From Streptomyces sp. CB02980 (lineage in GTDB: Bacteria > Actinomycetota > Actinomycetes > Streptomycetales > Streptomycetaceae): 64,000 bases of DNA. The position numbers were made by a program, and so were the translations under genes. The DNA is taken from the NCBI RefSeq assembly GCF_014451325.2, contig NZ_JACSCH020000022.1, positions 96,162-160,161 of the forward strand, in the 5' to 3' direction. Each line of letters begins with the position of its first letter. Position 1 is the stretch's first letter. Positions 48,708 to 56,929 of the stretch are shown piece after piece. The notes beneath the pieces were generated by a model, which was not told where the DNA came from, made no database searches, and worked only from the letters and a program-made list of their open reading frames with translations.

Positions 48708-50453
48708 TCAGCGTGTGGCGGACGCCCCCGGACGCAGTTCGTTCCGTCGCACCTTGCCCGAGCGGGTACGCGGGAGGTGGGCGACCACCTCGACCCCGCG
48801 CGGCACGAAGACCGGCGCGAGCCGCTCGGCGGCGAGCGCGAGCAGTTCCGCGCCGATGCGCCCGTGCGCATCGGTGACCGACTCCCGCCGCTGCGGGCGG
48901 AGTTCCACGACCGCGTACGGGGCAAGACCGCCCTCCGGGTCCTCGCACGGCACCACCGCCGCGTCGGCCACCTCCGGGTGGGTGCGGAGCACCGCCTCGA
49001 TCTCCATCGGGGAGACCCGGTGGCCGTGGGACTTGAAGACCTCGTCCATCCGCCCCAGCAGCCGGATCGAGCCGTCCGCACACCGCTCGCCGCGGTCCCC
49101 CGTGCGGTACAGACCGTCGGCGAACGCCTCCGCCGTACGCTCGGGCAGCCCCGCGTACCCCCGCATCAGGCCGGGCGGACGCTCGGTCAGATCGACGCAG
49201 ACCTCGCCCGATTCGCCCCGCTCCCCCGTCTCGGGGTCGCGCAGCACGATCCGGTAGCCGGGGAGCGGGTGCCCGAGCGGGGCAAGGGGTTCCGCGCCGC
49301 CGGGCGCGCGGCCGATGAGGGCGGTCGCCTCCGTCTGGCCGTAGCCGTCGCGGACCCGTACGCCCCAGGCCGCCTCGATCCGTCGCACCGTCTCGGCGGT
49401 CAGGGGTTCTCCGGCCGCCGTCGCCTCGCGCAGCCGGGGTGCCGCCGCGCCCCCGCTCACGTACGGGAGCAGCGACCGCCACGCGCTCGGCGGCGCGCAG
49501 AAGCTGGTGACGCGATGGGCGGCGAGGACGCCCGGCAGCACGGCCGGCGGGAGGCCGCCGTCCGGGGGTGCGAGCACGGTCGCCTCCGCCGCCCAGGGGA
49601 CGAAGAAGCTCGACCACGAGTGCTTGGCCCAGCCGGGCGCGGAGAGGTTGAGGTGCCGGTCGCCGGGGCGCAGGCCGCTCCAGTACAGGCTGGAGAGGTG
49701 CCCGACGCCGTATCCCGCGTGGCTGTGTTCGACGAGTTTGGGCAGCGAGGTCGTCCCGGAGGTGAAGTAGCAGAAGGACGGGTCGGCGGCGCGGGTCGGC
49801 CCGTCCGGGACGAAGCGGGGCCGCCCGGGTCGACGGGTGTCGGGGTACGGGACCCAGCCGGTCCGGTCCGCGCCGCCGACGGCCATCCGGACACCCGGCA
49901 CCGATCCCGACCCGGACCTCGTCCCCGACCCCGACCCCGACCCCGACCCGGGCAACCCGTCGAGCAGGGTGACGAGTTCGGGTGCGCACACCACGTGCCG
50001 GATGCCGCCCCGGTCGATCCGGTCGGCCGCCTCGGCTGCGGTCAGGTCCTGGTAGCCGGGGACGACGACCGCGCCGAGCTTGATGCAGCCGAGCAGGGTC
50101 TCCCACAGCTCGGCGCGGGTGCCGAGCAGGATCAGGACGCGGTCGCCCCGTACCACCCCGTGCTCGCGCAGCACCGTCGCCAACGCGTCGGAACGGGCGG
50201 AGAGTTCGGCGAACGACACCCGGTCGACGACGGGGACGCCGCCGCCCGGGCCCGGGGGGCCGAGGAGTTCGAGTGCCGGCCGGTCGTTGCCCTCGGCGAT
50301 GACGTCGAACCAGTCGAGGGCCCAGTTGAAGCGCTCGGCGCGCGGCCACCGGAAGGCGGCACAGGCCGCCTCCCGGTCGCCGCGCAGCCGCAGCAGCAGA
50401 TCCCGCGCGGCCCGGTACTCCTCGTGGGCGGGTGTTCCGGCGACGCCGTTCAC
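48708..50453 (-). CDS. AMP-forming acyl-CoA synthetase / acyl ligase
   Basis: A 581-residue member of the ANL superfamily. P-loop motif CYFTSGTTSLPKLVEHSH, motif GYGQTEATALIGRAPGG, LYRTGDRGERCADGSIRLLGRMDEVFKSHGHRVSPMEIEAVLRTHPEVADAAVV and the catalytic Lys in RTRSGKVRRNELR are all present. The N-terminus (EEYRAARDLLLRLRGDREAACAAFRWPRAERFNWALDWFDVIAEGN) is like acetyl/medium-chain acyl-CoA synthetases. A GSGSGSGTRSGSGS linker interrupts the N-domain near residue 210. GTG 50451-50453 overlaps the stop of the mutase-flavoprotein fusion, so the enzymes are translationally coupled and probably act on the same acid. Confidence 0.9.
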   Translation of the reverse strand: MNGVAGTPAHEEYRAARDLLLRLRGDREAACAAFRWPRAERFNWALDWFDVIAEGNDRPALELLGPPGPGGGVPVVDRVSFAELSARSDALATVLREHGVVRGDRVLILLGTRAELWETLLGCIKLGAVVVPGYQDLTAAEAADRIDRGGIRHVVCAPELVTLLDGLPGSGSGSGSGTRSGSGSVPGVRMAVGGADRTGWVPYPDTRRPGRPRFVPDGPTRAADPSFCYFTSGTTSLPKLVEHSHAGYGVGHLSSLYWSGLRPGDRHLNLSAPGWAKHSWSSFFVPWAAEATVLAPPDGGLPPAVLPGVLAAHRVTSFCAPPSAWRSLLPYVSGGAAAPRLREATAAGEPLTAETVRRIEAAWGVRVRDGYGQTEATALIGRAPGGAEPLAPLGHPLPGYRIVLRDPETGERGESGEVCVDLTERPPGLMRGYAGLPERTAEAFADGLYRTGDRGERCADGSIRLLGRMDEVFKSHGHRVSPMEIEAVLRTHPEVADAAVVPCEDPEGGLAPYAVVELRPQRRESVTDAHGRIGAELLALAAERLAPVFVPRGVEVVAHLPRTRSGKVRRNELRPGASATR

Positions 50454-53400
50454 CCCACACCCCCGAGCATCGCACGGCCGGTCGCCGGGCGGCCCGCCCG
50501 CCCGGCTCCCGCGTCCGCCGCACCCCCCACCAGCGCCTCCGCGATCGCGTCCGCGTCCCGCGTGAACGAGCCCCACAGGCCGGGCCGGCCGCTGCCCACC
50601 TGCGTGAACCAGCGGGTGAACTCGCTCGGGATGCCCAGCACATGGGTGCTGGTGTCCACCGAGCCGTCGGCCCGCACCGGGTGGAACGGGGAGTCGGTGC
50701 AGTCCAGGCCGCCGGTGGCGAACTCCCCGCCCCCGTCCACCGCGTTGGTGAAGGTACGGATCTCCCCGTCCACCATCAGACCCCGGATCAGCGGGTCCAG
50801 GTCGGCGGTCAGGTCGGTGCCCGGCACCCGGGCGTCCACGACCACGTCCAGCGGCACCCAGGAGTTCTCCACCTGCGCCGACTCCACCGCGAACCGTCCC
50901 TCACCGGGATCCGCTCCGAACCGGGCGCCGGGGCCCACCGGTTCGAGGACCCCGGCCGCGAGCAGCGCGAGGAACTGCTCCGAGCGCAGCTGCGGCGGTC
51001 CGGTCGAGACCATCGCCGCGACCGGGCCGAACTCGGCGAGGAACCAGCGGTGCGAGGCGGGGGTGAGTCCGCCGAAGTCGACGACGGTACGGATCGTCTG
51101 CCGGACGTCCCGCAGGACGTCGGCGGCCGCCTTCAGGGGCCCGTCGGCATTGCCCTGGCGCGCCTCGAAGAGGTCGGCGCGCAGCCACTCGGTGAGCACC
51201 TTGTGGTACTCGGCCGGGGAGCCGAAGCGCCGGCTGCCGAACGGCCGGGCGAGCGCGTCGAGTCCGGCGATCGGCCGGGCGTCGACGCGGTATCCGGCGG
51301 CGAGCCGTTCCAGGACTCTGAGATCGGGCCGGGGGTCGGGCCGGTCGGCGAGGGCCTGCGCACCGCGCTCGGTGAACTCGTCGGCGGCTTCGGGGCCGTG
51401 GACCTGGCGGATCCGGGTGGCGAGGAGGACGAGGTTGACCTCGGCGAGCAGCCACGGCAGGACCGACTCCTCGAAGTCGAGCGGCGCCTGCTCCGCCCGT
51501 AGCGCGAGCATCCGCTCGGCGGTGAACAGCCGTGCGCTGTACCGGTGTTCGGGCCACTTCTGGTTGGCGCCCCGGGTGAGCAGGGGCACTCCCCCGCGCG
51601 AGCCCGCGAGGATCCTGGGCTCCTTGCCGCTGGGCAGGTACAACAGGCCCTCGCAGCCCTCGGTGAAGGTGCCGCCGCGCCCCAGGGTGAGCTCGGTGAG
51701 GATGTCGTAGAAGGTGAGCCCCATGCCGAGGATGCCGACGCTCGCGCCCGCCGGGATCCCGGCGAGCGGCATCTCGCTCGCCGAGCCGCCCGCGATGTAG
51801 CGGACGGGGCGGGCGGGTGTGCTGTGTTCGCGGGCGAACCGGGTCCAGGCGCGCTGGTCCGCGTCGAGCTCGTTGACGGGATGGCCGGTGGCGAGGACCA
51901 CCCGGTCGACGGTGAGGACGTCACCGCGGTCGAGTCTCAGCCGGTGGGCGGCTCCGTCCGCGCCGCCCTCCCCGCGGCCACGGTCCGCGCAGATCACCCG
52001 GGCGGGGACGCGGTGGACGGTGAGGGAGGGCGGCAGGGTCTCCTCGATCCGCCGCATGACATGGGTGAGGTACCGGCCGTAGACGGCGCGGGGTGCGTAG
52101 CCCTCGGGCTCGGCTCCCGCCGGGTCGTCCTCGGCCCACCACTCGCCGAGGGACGGTCCGGCGCCGGGCCGGTGCGGCCCGTCGTCGGCCGGCCCGGAGA
52201 ACATGGTGACCTCCTGGGCCGGGGTGTTCATCAGGAACCACGGCGACTGGTCCGTCCGCCAGATCCGCCCGGCCCCCGCCTCGTACGGATCCACGGCGAA
52301 GACCTCGACCGGCCGGGCGGGCGGCGTCTCGGCGCAGCGGGCCGCGAGCCGCTCCAGTACGGAGAGGCCGCGCGGACCCATGCCGACGAACGCGATCCGC
52401 AGCGGCTCCGCGGACGGCGCCGGGGTGTCCCTCGGTACCGGCTCCGGCGGCGGGTTGGTCGCCGCGGCCTGGTCGTGCTCACGGGCGACCCGGCCGAGCA
52501 TGCCGGAGAGCTGGCGTGAGGTCATCGGAATGGTCCTCCTGCTGGTGGTGAGCAGCGGCAGCGCGCCCAGATCCGTCCACTGCAGGCGCCCGTCCGGTGC
52601 GAGGGTGGACCGGACGGCGCCCCGGTTGTCGGGGTGCAGGCAGAACGGCACGTCGAGCAGGCCGCGGTCGAAGGCCTTGAGCAGGGCGACGCCGAGGTCA
52701 TCGGAGAGCCCCAGGACGGCGGTGACCAGGGCGCGCGCCTCGACGAGCGTCTCCTCGGCATCGGCCTCGGCGGCTGACCTGGCGCCCTGGTGCGTGCCGC
52801 GCCGGGGCGCGGAGCGGGCGGCGTCGGCGGCGATCCGCAGGGCGGTCAGGTTCTCCTCGACGGTCGGGATGCGGTGCGCCTCGGTCTCGGTCTTCACGAT
52901 CAGGCGCTGGGCCCCGCCCCGTACGGCCAGTTCGGCGCTGCGGCGCAGCAGCAGCCGGGCGCCGGGCACGGTCCTCGGGTAGACGCCCATGTACGTGTAG
53001 AGCACGATGTGGCGGTCGACGGACGGCGGCAGGAACTCGTCGGCGAGCAGCCGCAGCGCGGTGAGCGCGCCGGTGTCCTGGGCGGGATGGGTCTGCTGGG
53101 CGTAGCTGAGAGAGACGCTGGTGGCGCCGTTGGCCGCGAAGAACAGGCATTCCAGGAGCGAGACGGCGACGAGCAGCGACGGCGGGCAGAGCTGGCCGAG
53201 GAGGCAGCCGCCGAAGGATTCGAGATGGGCCCGGCGGCCGTGCGCGCGGCTCTCCTCGGTGAGGAACTGGACGGAGTCGCGCCAGGCGGCGACGGATTCG
53301 GCGAGCGGGGTACGACCGTAGGGCAGGCAGTACGAGACGGGGCCGCCCTCGGAGGCGGCGAGCCCGGCGGCGGCCATGGTGCGGAAGATGGCCAGCGGGT

Positions 53401-53749
53401 CGGCGGAGCCGTGCCGGACCTGGACGGGGGTGGCGCGTCCGGCCGCGGCGGCGACCCGCGCGGTGGTCTTGGGGCCGTGGCTGACCAGCGGGAACCCGTT
53501 GAGAGGCCGGCCGGCACGTAAGGCGGCGGTGGCGGCGGCGTGGTCGCCGACGCGGGTGTAGCTGTCGATGGTGAGGGTGGCGACGGTCCTCTCGGGCAGG
53601 GTGGCGACGGCGGCGACTCCACCGGCCATCACCTCGGGCGCGACCATTCCCATCCGGGGCTGGACGACCAGTTCACCGGCCGCGGCCGACTCCTGGACGA
53701 AGGCGCCGAGATCGCCGGGGGCGAGCGGGGGCGGGGCGGAGGTCGTCAA
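50450..53749 (-). CDS. fused glutamate (methylaspartate) mutase epsilon subunit - FAD/NAD(P)-binding oxidoreductase
   Basis: One uninterrupted frame of 1099 residues. Residues 1 to about 425 match the large subunit of coenzyme-B12 glutamate mutase: VQVRHGSADPLAIFRTMAAAGLAASEGGPVSYCLPYGRTPLAESV, LESFGGCLLGQLCPPSLLVAVSLLECLFFAANGATSVSLSYAQQTHPAQDTGAL and HRIPTVEENLTALRIAADAA. After a Pro-rich linker, residues about 447-1099 form an FAD/NAD(P)-binding protein (LRIAFVGMGPRGLSVLERLAARC, WFLMNTPAQEVTMFSGP, VVLATGHPVNE, GASVGILGMGLTFYDILTELTLG). TTG 53747-53749 overlaps the sigma-subunit stop (TTGA). An AGGAGG nine bases before the internal ATG at 52525 could also give a separate flavoprotein, so both products are possible. 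Confidence 0.85.
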   Translation of the reverse strand: MTTSAPPPLAPGDLGAFVQESAAAGELVVQPRMGMVAPEVMAGGVAAVATLPERTVATLTIDSYTRVGDHAAATAALRAGRPLNGFPLVSHGPKTTARVAAAAGRATPVQVRHGSADPLAIFRTMAAAGLAASEGGPVSYCLPYGRTPLAESVAAWRDSVQFLTEESRAHGRRAHLESFGGCLLGQLCPPSLLVAVSLLECLFFAANGATSVSLSYAQQTHPAQDTGALTALRLLADEFLPPSVDRHIVLYTYMGVYPRTVPGARLLLRRSAELAVRGGAQRLIVKTETEAHRIPTVEENLTALRIAADAARSAPRRGTHQGARSAAEADAEETLVEARALVTAVLGLSDDLGVALLKAFDRGLLDVPFCLHPDNRGAVRSTLAPDGRLQWTDLGALPLLTTSRRTIPMTSRQLSGMLGRVAREHDQAAATNPPPEPVPRDTPAPSAEPLRIAFVGMGPRGLSVLERLAARCAETPPARPVEVFAVDPYEAGAGRIWRTDQSPWFLMNTPAQEVTMFSGPADDGPHRPGAGPSLGEWWAEDDPAGAEPEGYAPRAVYGRYLTHVMRRIEETLPPSLTVHRVPARVICADRGRGEGGADGAAHRLRLDRGDVLTVDRVVLATGHPVNELDADQRAWTRFAREHSTPARPVRYIAGGSASEMPLAGIPAGASVGILGMGLTFYDILTELTLGRGGTFTEGCEGLLYLPSGKEPRILAGSRGGVPLLTRGANQKWPEHRYSARLFTAERMLALRAEQAPLDFEESVLPWLLAEVNLVLLATRIRQVHGPEAADEFTERGAQALADRPDPRPDLRVLERLAAGYRVDARPIAGLDALARPFGSRRFGSPAEYHKVLTEWLRADLFEARQGNADGPLKAAADVLRDVRQTIRTVVDFGGLTPASHRWFLAEFGPVAAMVSTGPPQLRSEQFLALLAAGVLEPVGPGARFGADPGEGRFAVESAQVENSWVPLDVVVDARVPGTDLTADLDPLIRGLMVDGEIRTFTNAVDGGGEFATGGLDCTDSPFHPVRADGSVDTSTHVLGIPSEFTRWFTQVGSGRPGLWGSFTRDADAIAEALVGGAADAGAGRAGRPATGRAMLGGVG

Positions 53750-54222
53750 GCCGCGGCCCGCCCGGTACACGCGTCGCCGAGGTCGGCAAGCCGGCGCAGC
53801 AGGGCGGTGGGCGGGGTGCCGTCCGCGTACACCTCGTCGTATCCGGCGGCGAGGAGTTCGGCGGTGCGGGTGGCGGCGCCGTCCGGGGAGATGCCGAGGA
53901 GCCCGCCGATGACCATGGGGAGGGTGCGGGTCTTGCGGTCGGCGCGCAGGGCGCGGGCGGCGCGCAGCCCGTCCTGGTGGCCGTGGCCGTTGACGGAGGA
54001 GAGCACGACGAGATCGGGGCTGGTCATCCGGGCGGTGTCGACGAGCAGTTGCTCGGGGACGCAGGGGCCCAGGTTGAGTACGGAGTGCCCGTGCTCCTCC
54101 AGGAAGAGCTGGAGGTGGACGAGGTTCCAGGTGTGGGCGTCGGAGGAACCGGTGGTGAGCAGGACCCGGCGGGAGGGCTCGGGACTGCTGCGCAGGGGCT
54201 GGGGCCGTGCGGACGGGGTCAT
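53746..54222 (-). CDS. glutamate mutase sigma subunit, B12-binding
   Basis: A 158-residue cobalamin-binding Rossmann protein: RRVLLTTGSSDAHTWNLVHLQLFLEEHGHSVLNLGPCVPEQLLVDTARMTSPDLVVLSSVNGHGHQDGLRAARALRAD and LPMVIGGLLGISPDG. The lower-axial His is in DAHTWN; the usual DxHxxG has Asn instead of Gly. SSVNGHG and VIGG match the SxL and GG loops. With the epsilon domain downstream it should interconvert glutamate and 3-methylaspartate, or a close relative. GGAGAGA precedes ATG 54220-54222. It is the first gene of the coupled set. Confidence 0.87.
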   Translation of the reverse strand: MTPSARPQPLRSSPEPSRRVLLTTGSSDAHTWNLVHLQLFLEEHGHSVLNLGPCVPEQLLVDTARMTSPDLVVLSSVNGHGHQDGLRAARALRADRKTRTLPMVIGGLLGISPDGAATRTAELLAAGYDEVYADGTPPTALLRRLADLGDACTGRAAA

Positions 54223-54784
54223 GGCGTCTCTCTCCGGAAGGGGTGCGGGCGGGCGGGCGGGTGTACGGGGACGGTGCGGGCGCGACGCGGACGGCGCGGG
54301 CCACGGGGGACTCGGACGGCGCGGGTGGCTCGGCTCGGTGCGGGTGGTTCGGTGCGGGTGGCTCGGCTCCGTGCGCCTCGGCCGGACGCGCCTCGGCCGG
54401 GTGCTCCTCGGGTCGCGGCGCGGGGAAGCCGTCGGCGGCGTGCGGCAGGACGTGGGCCCGGGCCCGTACCGACGCGGCGGTGCGGCGTACGGGCGCGGGT
54501 GAGGCGGCGTGCGGGCTTCGGTCGCGTACGAGGCGAACCCCTGCCGGGTACGGGTCGGGCGCCGCGCGCGTACGCCGCACCGCCCGCGTCCGTACGGGGT
54601 CGGGTGCTGCCCGCGGGTACGGGTCGGGCACCGGGCGCGTACGAGGTCGGACGAGGCGTGCGACGCATGCGTCGGCCGTGCGCGCGGGGGCCGAGGCCGC
54701 CGGGCCCTCGTGGGACCCGGTGGCCTCGTGACCGCGCCGGGGGCCCGGGTGTTCGTGCGTGCCCCGGGAGCACCCCGTGGTGGC
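54223..54784. other. 562-bp gap of degenerate GC-rich repeats
   Basis: Between the mutase operon and the cupin gene. The sequence is a patchwork of short imperfect repeats (GGTGCGGGTGGCTCGGC, GGCCTCGGCCGG, GTACGGGTCGGGCACCGGGCGCG). Open frames exist on both strands, but they are low in complexity (Arg/Ala/Gly) and lack ribosome sites. It may carry the mutase promoter; I see no gene. Confidence 0.5.
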
Positions 54785-55210
54785 TCAGGCGCCCTGGACC
54801 CCGGCGCCGACGCCCGTGGTGATCTCGCCGGCCCCGGGTGTGCGGGCGGCAGCGGGGCGGGCGCGGACGGCGAGGACGGTGCAGCCGTCGGCGCTGGACA
54901 TCTGGTGCCGGGTGCCCGGCTCCTCGACGACGAGGTCGCCGCGGTGGAAGCGGCGCCCGTCGCTGTGGTCGAGGGTGCCGTCGAGGACGAGCATCAGCTC
55001 GTGGCCGAGGTGCTCGTGGAAGTCGCCGTGCGCGCCGGGCGGGAAGCGCAGCAGCAGCGAGGCGGAGTCCTCGTCCTCGTCCGGGTCGGGGCCCCAGAGC
55101 ACGACGAACTCGACGCCGACGCGGCCGGGTTCGGTCCACGGCACCCAGGGCAGGTCGGTCTGGTCGAAGCCGTTGCGGAGCACGTTGCGGTAGACGGTCA
55201 CGTCAGGCAT
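54785..55210 (-). CDS. cupin-domain protein (ChrR/cupin_7-like)
   Basis: A 141-residue single cupin: RFPPGAHGDFHEHLGHELMLVLDGTLDHSDGRRFHRGDLVVEEPGTRHQMSSADGCTVLAVRARP. Metal ligands are likely the two His and Glu in DFHEHLGHE (shifted from the classical GxxxxxHxH) and the late His in GTRHQ. This resembles the zinc/iron cupin of ChrR anti-sigma proteins and acetylacetone-dioxygenase-like enzymes. ATG 55208-55210 overlaps the rhodanese gene by 8 bp, so the two are co-translated. The C-terminal 20 residues are low-complexity. Confidence 0.87.
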   Translation of the reverse strand: MPDVTVYRNVLRNGFDQTDLPWVPWTEPGRVGVEFVVLWGPDPDEDEDSASLLLRFPPGAHGDFHEHLGHELMLVLDGTLDHSDGRRFHRGDLVVEEPGTRHQMSSADGCTVLAVRARPAAARTPGAGEITTGVGAGVQGA

Positions 55211-56114
55211 GGGCGCGGACCTCCGAGGCGGCGTCGCGCTGGGCGACGATGGACGGGATGCCGTCGGGGCCCCACGGCTTGGGCCCGTTGACGATGGGGG
55301 CGCCGATGAGCGAGCCGAACTCGCGCCAGGCCCCGTCGTAGTTGCGGATGTCGGGAAGGCCGAGGAGCTCGCTCAGCACGAACCAGCTGTGCGCGGAGCG
55401 CCAGCCGACCCGGCAGTAGACGACGGTCGGGGCGTCGGTGCGGACGCCGGCGTAGGCGGCGGCCAGCTCCACGTCGTCGCGGAAGGTGCCGTCGGGACGG
55501 ACGGCGGTGTGCCAGGGGATGTGCTCGGCGGAGAGTGCGTGACCGCAGCGCACACCGAGGTCCTCGGGCACGCCTGGCGGGGTGTTGCTCTGCCCGAGGT
55601 ACTCCTCCAGGGAGCGGACGTCGAGGAGCTGGTGGCGTCCGATGTGGTCGAGCATGTCCTCTCGGCGGGCCCGGATCGTCTCGTCGGCGGCCGGTACGGG
55701 GTACGTGCCGGGCTCGCGCCGCGGTACGTCCTGCGTGAGGTCGGCGCCGAGCGCCTCCCAGCGGAGCCGGCCGCCGTCGAGGATCCGCAGCTCCCGGTGG
55801 CCGTACAGGGTGAACTGCCAGTATCCGGCGGCGGCCCACCAGTTGTTGTTGCCGCTGAGGAGGACGACGGTGTGGTCGGCGGAGATGCCGTGCCGGCCGA
55901 GGAGGTCGGCGAAGGCCTCGGGGCCGATGACGTCCCGGCGTACCGGGTCCTGGAGGTCGCCGGTCCAGTCCAGGCGGACCGATCCGGGGATCCGGCCCAG
56001 TTCGCTGCCGCCGTCGGTGATCTCGACGAGGACCGTGTTCTCGTCCCCGGCCGCGGGGTTGCGCAGCTGTTCCATGATCTGCTCGCAGCTGACGAGCAGT
56101 CTGTCTCGGTTCAC
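55203..56114 (-). CDS. thiosulfate sulfurtransferase (two rhodanese domains)
   Basis: A 303-residue tandem rhodanese. The inactive N-domain has VLVEITDGGSELGRIPGSVRLDWTGDLQDPVRRDVIGPEAFADLLGRHGISADHTVVLLSGNNNWWAAAGYWQF. The catalytic C-domain has HQLLDVRSLEEYLGQ and the active-site loop YCRVGWRSAHSW with the persulfide-forming Cys. It transfers sulfane sulfur from thiosulfate or another donor. GTG 56112-56114 has GGAG upstream. It is coupled to the cupin downstream and lies 68 bp after the HPP gene. Confidence 0.92.
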   Translation of the reverse strand: MNRDRLLVSCEQIMEQLRNPAAGDENTVLVEITDGGSELGRIPGSVRLDWTGDLQDPVRRDVIGPEAFADLLGRHGISADHTVVLLSGNNNWWAAAGYWQFTLYGHRELRILDGGRLRWEALGADLTQDVPRREPGTYPVPAADETIRARREDMLDHIGRHQLLDVRSLEEYLGQSNTPPGVPEDLGVRCGHALSAEHIPWHTAVRPDGTFRDDVELAAAYAGVRTDAPTVVYCRVGWRSAHSWFVLSELLGLPDIRNYDGAWREFGSLIGAPIVNGPKPWGPDGIPSIVAQRDAASEVRAHA

Positions 56115-56182
56115 GGGAGCTCCGTTGAGGTGAGTACGCGGAAGTGCGGGCGGGCGGAGGGGGCAGCGCCGGCGGGCGCCGG

Positions 56183-56722
56183 TCACCACCAGTACGCGGG
56201 GTACTTGCCGATCACGCCGAGGCGGGAGGCGAGCAGGCCCACCAGGACGAGCAGGGCGCTGCCGACGGCGAGCAGGGCGAGGAAGCGCAGCGGCGCGGGG
56301 TCCTGGAGGACGGCGAGTACGGCGGTGGCGGCGGCGGGCGCGTGGACGGCGCGCAGCAGCAGCATGAGGCCGACGCTGAGACCGGCGGCGACGGCCGCCA
56401 CCCAGAGGGAGCGGCCGAACAGGGCGACGGCGACGAGGCCGAGGACACCGGAGCCGACCTGTCCGAGCATGACGCCCCGGGGCTGGGCCGGGGGCAGCAC
56501 GGGGGTGCTGCAGATGATCATGGCGGTGGCGGCCAGCGGGGCGATCATCAGGAGCTGGCCGGTGGCCTCGCCGAGGGCGACCAGGATCACCAGGGACACG
56601 ACGGTGGCGAGGGTGCCGAGGACGGCGGGCCGGCTGCCGGGGAAGGGCGGGGCGCCGCCCGCCCAGCGGCTTCGGGCGGGAGGGGTCGCCGCACCCGCGG
56701 GGGTCTGGGTCTGGTTGCTCAC
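56183..56722 (-). CDS. HPP-family membrane protein
   Basis: A 179-residue protein with about five membrane helices and the HPP-domain pattern: GSRPAVLGTLATVVSLVILVALGEATGQLLMIAPLAATAMIICSTPVLPPAQPRGVMLGQVGSGVLGLVAVALFG and VHAPAAATAVLAVLQ, where HAPAAAT replaces HPPAGAT. HPP proteins are reported to transport nitrite in plastids and cyanobacteria; the bacterial role is open. GTG 56720-56722 follows AAGGAGAG. It is co-directional with the rhodanese and cupin genes. Confidence 0.87.
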   Translation of the reverse strand: MSNQTQTPAGAATPPARSRWAGGAPPFPGSRPAVLGTLATVVSLVILVALGEATGQLLMIAPLAATAMIICSTPVLPPAQPRGVMLGQVGSGVLGLVAVALFGRSLWVAAVAAGLSVGLMLLLRAVHAPAAATAVLAVLQDPAPLRFLALLAVGSALLVLVGLLASRLGVIGKYPAYWW

Positions 56723-56749
56723 GGTGTTCTCTCCTTGGCGGGGCGGGCG

Positions 56750-56880
56750 GAGGCAGGACGGGGCTCGGCAAAGGGCGGGGTCTCGGGAACGGGAGGGGGC
56801 TCGGCAAAAGGCCGAGGCGCGACGAAAAGCGGGGGCTCGGCAAAGGGCCGAGGCGCGGCAAAGGGCGGTGGACGGGCGGG
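56750..56880. repeat. degenerate GGCTCGGCAAAGGGC repeats
   Basis: Five or more imperfect units of GGCTCGGCAAAGGGCSGRGGC with intervening CGGGAACGGGAG occur in the 207-bp gap between the haloperoxidase stop and the HPP start. No gene is evident here. Confidence 0.75.
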
Positions 56881-56929
56881 CGGCGCGTCCCGCGGGTGAG
56901 GGTTCCACCGCGGGACGGGCCTGTCCGGG

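Noticed and set aside
54219..55139. 306-residue Arg/Pro-rich minus-strand frame upstream of the mutase operon
   Set aside because: Low-complexity, overlaps the cupin gene in another frame and lacks any motif.
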